Positions 1 through 7,800 of a stretch of 64,000 nucleotides of DNA are shown in pieces. Within the stretch, counting starts at the first letter, position 1. Each line of letters opens with the position of its first letter. Source of the stretch: Aedes albopictus (lineage: Eukaryota; Arthropoda; Insecta; Diptera; Culicidae); the NCBI RefSeq assembly GCF_035046485.1, contig NC_085138.1, positions 360,099,238 through 360,163,237 of the forward strand. Reading direction: 5' to 3'. The notes under the pieces were generated by a model. That model was not told the DNA's origin and searched no databases. It saw only the letters and a program-made list of their open reading frames with translations. The position numbers were made by a program, and so were the translations under genes.

Positions 1-221
1 CTGATAGTAACTTAAAATTATTATAGAACTATTGAAAAACAATCGAATCAATTAATCACTAATAAAGCTAATGTTCACTTATTGTACGAACTATATGGGT
101 TTGAATTCTATTGTAAAAAGTAACAATATATCTACTATGTGTTTTATTGTGAACAATAAAACCAGTCATATGTTAATAATATTTACCATGTGATGAATGG
201 TAATTTTTTATCCGGGGTTAC
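1..221. other. AT-rich sequence, nothing recognised
   Basis: No open frame, repeat or RNA gene could be supported here. The outer end of the left MITE half that ends at 259 is not visible and may lie outside the window. Confidence 0.5.
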
Positions 222-259
222 TTGAGTTTTTTTTTCATTGTCAAATATTTGACCCTGTG
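222..259. repeat. Inner half of a second MITE copy, head-to-head with the next
   Basis: This stretch is the reverse complement of the start of the MITE at 262-390 and abuts it at a shared TA (260-261). Together they form a perfect 46-bp palindrome at 238-283, with a longer imperfect palindrome from about 222 to 295. The far end of this left copy cannot be found upstream, so it is truncated or extends out of the window. Confidence 0.7.
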
Positions 260-261
260 TA

Positions 262-390
262 CACAGGGTCAAATATTTGACAAGGAAAGAACTCAAGAAA
301 CAACATCAGTTTGACACTAATGAAAATTCGATCGAGTCAAACAAGATGTTTGAGCATTGGTTTGTTTTTGGACAAATATTTGACCCTGTG
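262..390. mobile_element. 129-bp MITE with TA target duplication (Tc1/mariner type)
   Basis: The terminal inverted repeat begins CACAGGGTCAAATATTTG on the left, and its reverse complement closes the element at 390. TA dinucleotides flank both ends (260-261, 391-392). It is too short to encode anything and is assigned to the Tc1/mariner/pogo group only from TIR style and TA duplication. Small open frames that cross it are chance frames. Confidence 0.75.
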
Positions 391-392
391 TA

Positions 393-1191
393 CTATCAGC
401 TTAAGTATCATCAGATTTCAGCGGAAATCATCCAACTCCTTTTGGATGTCAAGACTTTTTTTCCTTCCGCTTGGTGCATCAATCAATATCAAACCGTCCG
501 GACATTTTTTTTTAGACATGGTACCCGATACGCCATTCTTGAAAAGTACTCCGCTTCGCTGTTTAGAACAGAATCGACGCACCGAAATCCCCCTACGCGA
601 TTTTGGGCACAAACGAGCGTTCTTGCAGTGCTGTCGCGCATTATTGCAGTTTTGACAGTGCCGTCGTTGGCTTCGCGCCAGAAATTCCCACTCGCGGGTT
701 TGTTTTCATGTGTTTCTCGCTCGACTTGGTGGTGGTTCGAACTTTTCTAGCTGAGCTCTCTAAAATTGTTGAAATTTTCCTGTGAAATTCGAATTATTCC
801 TTGGAAATTGTTGTGGAAAATGTTGTGCAAGTAAAGAACGCACCGAAATCTAGTGAAGAATTGCGAAATAGAGCCAGTTGTTGAGGAGTTAGTTGATTGC
901 TAAGTTTGACGATTCTAGAGCCATCGGAAGTGCGCAACAAGTCATCAGCACTTAACTTGAAGCAAACAGAATTGAGTTTTAAGCAAGTTTTTCCATCAAA
1001 TGAGATAAAAAGTGATTGAATTTTGTGAACAATGCTATCATAAAGTGCGTAGGCCTAATTTGCCGAAAAAGGATTCTTGTTTTGTAAAGCAACGAAAAGC
1101 GCGGGTTCTTCCATTCTCGCTCTTGTGCCGGATCAGATTTCCTATTGGACTCGGAAATAGGCGAGGACACACCACTACTGCTGCATTTTAG
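393..1191 (+). other. Possible non-coding 5' exon of a host gene
   Basis: This low-repeat stretch ends in AG followed by GTACGTAAT, a strong splice-donor match at 1192. The purine/AT-rich sequence with many short stops resembles an insect 5' UTR more than a transposon. No TATA box, downstream acceptor or coding exon is visible inside the window, so a host gene is only an inference. The open frames at 277-785 have no recognisable protein features. Confidence 0.25.
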
Positions 1192-1499
1192 GTACGTAAT
1201 CTATTTTTTCTCCGTGTTATTTTTATCCTTTTGCCGAGTGAGTGAATGAGTCGAATGAGTCACTCACTTGCGGATGTTTTGGTTTGGCGAAGGGTTGCCA
1301 GTTGTGCAAATTGCATATGCATCAAAACAAAGTTATTTAAACTTGATTGGAATGCAATACAATTGGGTTGTTTAGTGAATTAAATATTGCCATTTTCTTT
1401 AGCTTAATCGAAAGAGCTCATTTTTCTGAGTATAAGGTGATTTTATTGCGTCCCGATTCATTTGTTTTGATGGTTAAATAAACAAAACAGTTTTAATTT
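1192..1499. other. Nothing recognised
   Basis: AT-rich, non-repetitive as far as can be seen. A short imperfect inverted repeat of GAGTGAGTGA type lies near 1235-1275. Confidence 0.4.
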
Positions 1500-1688
1500 C
1501 CGTGGCTAGAATGACAGTTCAATCGATGAAGTGACAGTTCGCCCCGAACAAAAAATTTTCCCCATACAAACTTTAAATGCATTTTAAAAATAGTTCCCGG
1601 GCACCGAAAATGATGAAATTTTGGATTTCGACTAATTTTTGGACGGAGATTCCGATTATGCAATAATCAGGATACCCCTAAAGAACCC
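1500..1688 (+). repeat. Interspersed repeat, copy shared with 26157-26510
   Basis: The core around 1575-1660 (CATACAAACTTTAAATG, then TTCCCGGGC and AAATTTTGGATTTCG-like blocks) is found again, reverse-complemented and diverged, at about 26160-26290. Two copies in unrelated settings mark it as a transposable repeat. Its class is unknown and no terminal repeats were defined. Confidence 0.55.
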
Positions 1689-1941
1689 AATTCTAGATTG
1701 AGTTTAAATAAGGGCGAAAGTAACATGAGCGAGTTCTCTTCATCGACTCTCTCTTCTTCAAATTAAAGTGACAAGATGCAAGTATTGTTGCACTTTTTTG
1801 TCATAAATCGCTAGATTGCAATGCAAGTGTAAAAAAGTTCGATTGAATTTGCATCTTGTAACTTTAATTTGCACAAGAGAGAGTCGATGAAGAGAACTCT
1901 CTCATATTACTTTCGCCCTTATTTAAACTCAATCTAGAATT
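1689..1941. mobile_element. 253-bp palindromic MITE
   Basis: The two ends are long, nearly perfect reverse complements beginning AATTCTAGATTGAGTTTAAA. The pairing runs about 110 bp inward from each side to an unpaired centre near 1800. There is no coding capacity. The target duplication is ambiguous, because a TA lies just inside each end. Confidence 0.8.
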
Positions 1942-2538
1942 ATGATAATGAGCATGAGCATGAGCATAGATGACCGCACAATTCGTAGTTGCTACTCCGT
2001 GATTGACTAGAGCAATCGAAATTGCACAAGGAACCAATGAATAGGGCTTGGGACTAGCTTACTATTCAGGCCGAACATTTCAAATAGTCCTAACTGACAT
2101 TTAATAAAATCGGAGAAAATGCGACTCGAAAGTAGTAATGATAAACTTAAATTCCAATTAAAACCAAGATGTTTTATGTAAACTTGGTTTACTTATAGGG
2201 AGGAAAATCTATCGTAGAGTTCGGAAAAGATGTTTATTTTGTACTTTTTCTACATTTTTCCATGTTTTTAAATAGATTTTTCACATAGGACCTTATGCAT
2301 TTACTAATGCAGATGCAGTTAGGACCTATCAAATTGGACTGTTTCATACGATCGGTGTCACTTAGGACTTTGGGAAATTGATATTAAAAATAAATTTTAT
2401 GCACTTAAAAAATGTAACAGAATGATTTTTACGCTTAATATGTATGATAAATCATTCATCAGATGAAGGTAGCTTCAGTCTTCAATTTTCTTGGAAAAAA
2501 TCTTTGGTGTCGGTCGGGACATGTGCAAGCTTTATATT
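1942..2538. other. Nothing recognised
   Basis: AT-rich. A short motif containing TTAGGACY recurs in both orientations near 2085 and 2320, which might be the ends of an old MITE. This could not be supported further. Confidence 0.35.
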
Positions 2539-2797
2539 ATACTAGCTGTCCTGGCAAACGTCGTACTGCCTGCCTACTGTGTTTTTTACGTGCAGCTCGA
2601 TAGGGACGTTCCCCGCAAGGTCATTTGTATGGGAGCCCCCGTTCCTGAGACCGTAGAGGTCTCATACCAAGCTAAGAACCTTTCCCGGCCCCAACAGCAC
2701 CCACATACAAAGTTTCACACCGATCGATTCAGTAGTTTCTGAATGCGTAGCGGTCAGACAGACAGACAAACAGAAATTAATTTATATATATATAGAC
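2539..2797 (+). repeat. Interspersed repeat with TAGCTG...CAGACAGACAGACA...TATATA layout
   Basis: It starts ACTAGCTGTCCTGGCAAACG and has a late block of GGTCAGACAGACAGACAAAC followed by an AT-rich tail. This layout is familiar from interspersed repeats in many insect genomes. The exact family is not recalled with certainty. The 83-codon frame across it is not considered a gene. Confidence 0.5.
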
Positions 2798-3161
2798 TAG
2801 GCCTGTCCAGCTTTTCAAAAATGGTCTCTGATTCTCAAGTCCACCCCCATATTTTGATTGAAATCCTAAAAGAAGTAACTGGTCAAAATTTCAGCCAAAT
2901 CCATTGAAATTAAGAGGTGCATCAAATAAATTTTGTGTTTTTCGACTATTTTTGAACTTCAAAAAATCATAACTACACTAAAACGTGTCAAAACTTAATT
3001 CTTTCGGCAGAAATTGAAAGCTATACTTGTCTGCTACAACTTCTCTGAACAACGTGTGCCAATAAAATCGAAGGAAACATGTGTAATTATCACATTTGTA
3101 ATCAGAAAAACCTTAAAAAGTTGATTTTTTGATAGATTTCGTTCTGGAACACCCTAATATA
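2798..3161. other. AT-rich sequence, possible outer flank of a foldback
   Basis: It contains phrases such as TGGTCAAAATTTCAG and CACCCTAAT that recur in the long foldback elements elsewhere in this window (19648-20759, 43190-43420, 53283-54203). It may be degraded material of the same kind. No ends were defined. Confidence 0.35.
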
Positions 3162-4275
3162 CTTCATAAGTTGGGTTTTTCAAAACGGCATCATATTCTC
3201 CAATATTTTTGGTTATTTGCTTCTTTGACACCAATGCTGTAGGAGTTGAGCAAAAATTACTAAAATTCGTGAAAGTCAAATGTGGCCTAAAAACTAGCTT
3301 TTTGGAGGTAATCACGTTGTGGCGCGAAATTGTACTGAACCTAGTAGCTTTGCTTCCTAGTAGTTTGCCTTGACTACCCCCTACCACGGGTGATAATAAA
3401 CAAGCGCGATGACAGGTGTTGGCTATCATATCAGTGCTGACGCGATGCCACTTTTTGCGCGCCAAAGCGTGATTGTACCCGCAAAGCTAGTTTTTAGGCC
3501 ACATTTGCAGGGCTTGGCTGAATGAATAAGTGAACATGAACATACAATTATCGTTCCCAAAAACGTTCGTGAGTATACATGCCTCACGAGGAATAAATTT
3601 TACGGCACCCCGTGAATATTGATTCCTAACTGAACAGAGCAGCAGTGAACGAACCAAACGACGAACGAAAAATACAACACAAAGAAGTTGAAGATTGCTT
3701 GTCCCATGCCACAATGCTGCTGAGCTGCACCTATTTATTGGAAACGACGGCGTCGAATATTCTGGTGTGTGTTTGTTTATCGCCGTGAAGCAACACATGC
3801 GTTCTCGCTCTTACATGTGGCTTGGATATATCTGTCTCTGTTGCTGATAGTGTGTACGTTTGGTTCGTTCATTTCGCAACAAGCAAAGGAGAGTGGAACT
3901 GGCATTCCTCGCTTCGGCCAGCCCCGACGAGTGATAAACATTCATCGCCGCGGTTGGTCGTGAATATACTTCAGCATGAGGCATTCGCACCCACCGGTGG
4001 ACTTGAGTGTTGTTTAGTTGCTTCTGCCGTGCTTCGTGAGGCAAGCGATGTGCGATGGTGTGCAGTCCAGGAGAGCGAACGAAAAATGTGATTCAAAGCA
4101 GCGTGAAAACTAGCAATTCGTTCATTTTTGAATGAATCTTCCAAGCTCTGCACATTTGGCTTTCACCAATTTTAGTGATTTTTGCTCAACTCCTACAGCA
4201 TTGGTGCCAGAGAAGCAAATAACCAAAAACATTGGAGAATATGATGCCGTTTTGAAAAATCCAACTTATTACGTA
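3162..4275. mobile_element. Foldback element, target of the BEL insertion
   Basis: The arm at about 3162-3296 is the inverted counterpart of about 4141-4270; both contain CAACTCCTACAGCATTGG or its complement. The right arm stops at the first base of the BEL LTR, so the rest of it should lie beyond that element, inside or past the N gap. The unpaired centre carries small chance frames only. No transposase was found. Confidence 0.7.
3278..3507. mobile_element. Smaller foldback nested in the 3162-4275 element
   Basis: Left end 3278-3330 (TGTGGCCTAAAAACTAGCTT) is inverted at about 3457-3507. Pairing is interrupted but clear for about 50 bp per side. It overlaps the left arm of the outer foldback, so it may instead be a local duplication of that arm. 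Confidence 0.5.
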
Positions 4276-4768
4276 TGTTATGGCAACACTGACAACGACG
4301 GTCCTGCAATCGACTCTAGTCTGCATGATGTGGAAACGTCAATCAAAAAGTAAACAGCTGTTGCAAGGTCGTGAATCAGCAAATTATTCTTTACGGTGAT
4401 TATATTACTTTGTGAAATTGATTATATTACGTTGTGAGATTATAATTAATCTTAAATTTACAGCCTCTAATCTAAATTCCTAATAAGCGTGAATTCATCT
4501 ATACCTATATTAGCTAGTGTTTAATCCTAAAAATTGTAAGTGCTGGAATCGAATTTTGCCTATGTTACATGCTAATGAATTGAAAAATTTATAGAAACTA
4601 GAAAACACCAATAGCCAGCCTAGTGGGAAAACGATCGCTCTCCACTATCCTAATAAGTACACCAAATTTGTATGTAGTAAGTAGAAATTGTAAAAACTCG
4701 CTCTAAAATAAACTCCCATTTCAGCTAAAAGCATTCACACTCAAACCACACAGTGTTGCTATTTGGAG
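4276..4768 (+). repeat. 5' LTR of the BEL/Pao element
   Basis: Begins TGTTATGGCAACACTGACAA, the same start as the copy at 10666. The 3' limit is inferred from the primer site that follows and could be as early as 4752. Promoter and polyadenylation signals of the element should lie here. Confidence 0.9.
4707..4712 (+). promoter_or_regulatory. AATAAA polyadenylation signal in the BEL 5' LTR
   Basis: Canonical hexamer about 60 bases before the inferred end of the LTR, a normal position for the R/U5 polyadenylation signal. The matching site in the 3' LTR is hidden by the gap. Confidence 0.6.
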
Positions 4769-4769
4769 T

Positions 4770-4787
4770 TGGTGACATAACCCAACA
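4770..4787 (+). promoter_or_regulatory. Candidate primer-binding site of the BEL element
   Basis: TGGTGACATAACCCAACA lies directly after the LTR and begins TGG, as expected for pairing with the CCA end of a tRNA. The tRNA identity cannot be decided here. Confidence 0.5.
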
Positions 4788-4821
4788 TATCTTTTAGAAA
4801 TTTGTTCGGGTATCGATAGTA

Positions 4822-7800
4822 ATGTCAGATCGTGAGAAATCCCCTAGAAACTGCCAGTCCTGTTCACGGAGGGACTCAGCAGAGAGTGAGATGGTGCAGT
4901 GCAAATCCTGCAAACTCTGGGAGCATTTCGGATGCGCCGGTGTCGACGAACAGATTCGCCGGGCTGATGCCACGTACATCTGTGAGCGATGTGCACTACC
5001 AGGGGTTTCCAACGACGACCATCTCAACGTCCCCTTCGTCGAATCACGCTCCAAAGGAATGAAGGCAGGTTCAAAGGCGAGTTCCAAGGGCGGCTCGAAA
5101 AAAGGAAAGAAAATTCTCGACCCAACCGGCAGCGTGACGTCAAGCGTGCGGGTGGCAATGCTAGCGGAACAGCTGAAGCTCGTCGAAGAACAACAAGTCT
5201 TGGAGGAACAGGAACTGAAGGAACAAGAAGAGATTAAAAAACGCCTTCTGGAAGAAGAAGAACGTCAGTTGGAGGAGAAGAAAAGGCTCGCAGAGGAGTC
5301 CAAACAGATCCGTGAGCGTAAGTTGCAGGACGAACTAGAAGCAAAACGGAAACAACAGCAAGTAAGGAGAGAGTCATTCGAAAAGCGTCAAGAGATCATC
5401 AGACAAATGGCCGAAGCGAGCAGCAGAAGTGGATCGATTGTGAGCTCCGGCCAAAAAGTTCGTAATTGGCTGAATGAACAAGGTACTGGAAGATCTGAGG
5501 GGAATAATGTTGGAGAAGTTATTGGTCCCAACATCAACCGGATTCCCGAAGACCCGTTGGAAGTACTTAATCAGACGCGACAGTCTGTGGCACGGAATCT
5601 CGCAAACACGCAACCGCCTCTACCTGAAACACGGAATCCTGCTATACCGTTACCGTCACCCGCACCCATACCTACACACTCAGGTCGTATGCTATCTCAG
5701 GAGCAGATCGCGGCGAGGCAGGTTCTTGGAAAGGATCTTCCAAACTTCGACGGAAACCCAGAGGATTGGCCGGTCTTCATAAGTAACTATGAACAATCAA
5801 CGACCACCTGCGGATACTCGGATGCTGAGAACCTTGTCCGACTCCAACGATCGCTCAAAGGAAATGCTCTAGAGTCAGTGAAGAGCCGTCTACTCCTGCC
5901 GGCTAGTGTGCCACACGTAATACAAACCCTGCGTACCCTTTTCGGCAGACCGGAGTTGCTCATTAGGTCGATGTTGAACAAAATTCATCACATTCCACCA
6001 CCTAGACACGACCGCCTAGAAACGCTGATGCACTTTGGTCTGGCAGTGCAGAATCTGGTAGACCATTTAAAAGCAGCAAACCAATACACCCACCTAATGA
6101 ACCCGATGCTCATGCAGGAGCTGGTGGAAAAACTACCCGGATCACTTCGTTTAGATTGGGCTGTTTTCAAAAATAAATATCAAACTGCTACGCTGGAGAC
6201 TTTCGGGGAATTCATGTCGGGGTTGGTGACGGCGGCTAGTGAAGTATCTTTCACACTTCCGGGGGCTTACTCGAGCCAGAAACATGCCACTGCAACGGAC
6301 TCGCGGAGCGGAAAACAAAAGACTGGAAACACCGGAATACTTCAAGCTCACTCGACAGACGATCAACACCTCATTCAGGATGACAATACCACCCCACGCT
6401 TCAAATACGAGAAGCCATGTCTTGCTTGTGGTCGAGCAGGGCACAGGGTCGCCGAATGTCAGCAGTTCAACGGAGCAAGCGTTGACGAGCGTTGGGAGTT
6501 AGTGCAAAAGAAAGGGCTCTGCCGAACGTGTCTAAACAGCCACGGTAAATGGCCATGTCGGTCTTGGAGCGGATGTGCAGTGGAGGGATGTCGTCAAAGG
6601 CATCATACGCTTCTTCATTCTACTACACCATTGGAAAACGTGAATATCTCGCCCAGTCACGTCACATCCGGTGGATTTGAATGGCCACTTTTTCGCATCG
6701 TTCCAGTGGTATTATATGGCCGTAATTCTTCCCAGACGATCTACGCCTTTATAGATGAGGGCTCGTCGTACACTCTGCTTGAAGACTCAGTAGCGAAGCG
6801 ACTGGGTGTTAGTGGTACGGTAGAACCGTTGACACTGAAGTGGACAGGCGATGTAACTCGGGTCGAAGCAAAATCACAGATTGTACAATTCGATATATCC
6901 GGCAAACGCGTTAATTCTCGCTATACTATTACCCATGCTCGCACCGTGGACCGTTTGGTCCTGCCAACCCAAACCATGGAATATAAGGATCTTGCACGTC
7001 GTTTCCCGCACCTACGTGGATTGCCAATCGAAGACTACGAGTTAATTCAGCCAAAAATACTCATTGGACTCGATAATCTCAGGTTGGCCGTCCCACTGAA
7101 GCTACGAGAAGGTGGGCCGCTGGACCCTATCGGCGCAAAATGCCGGTTAGGATGGAGCGTATACGGTTGTGTTCCGAATCAAGCAGCTCATTCGTCGGTC
7201 GTGGGGTTTCATGTGAAAGCATCATCTGATTCAGACCAAGAAATCAATGACCTTCTGCGCGACTATTTCACCTTGGACAATGTTGGTGTCATCGACCAAA
7301 GCAATCTTATCGAATCGGAGGACGAGAAACGCGCTGGTCTGCTGCTGAAAGAGACCACTCAACGTACGCTATCAGGCACGAACTTCGAAACTGGTCTACT
7401 ATGGAGGACCGGTAAACCGAACTTTCCAGACAGTTACCCCATGGCCTTGCGACGTTTAGAATCGCTAGAACGTCGGCTCAAACGTGATCCCAGTTTGCAG
7501 GAGTCTGTTCGAGATCAAATAGCGGATTATGAGCGCAAAGGTTATACTCACCGGGCTAGTCTGACAGAACTAACGTCGGTGGAATCAAGCCACGTATGGT
7601 ATCTACCACTGGGTGTTGTTACCAATCCTAGAAAACCAGGCAAAGTACGGCTGATCTGGGACGCAGCCGCAAAAGTTGGAAACACCTCTTTCAATTCCCA
7701 ACTTCTCAAAGGTCCAGATCTGCTGACTCCTCTCCCAAAGGTTTTGTACCAATTTCGACAATATCCAGTGGCGGTGACCGGTGACATAATGGAAATGTTT

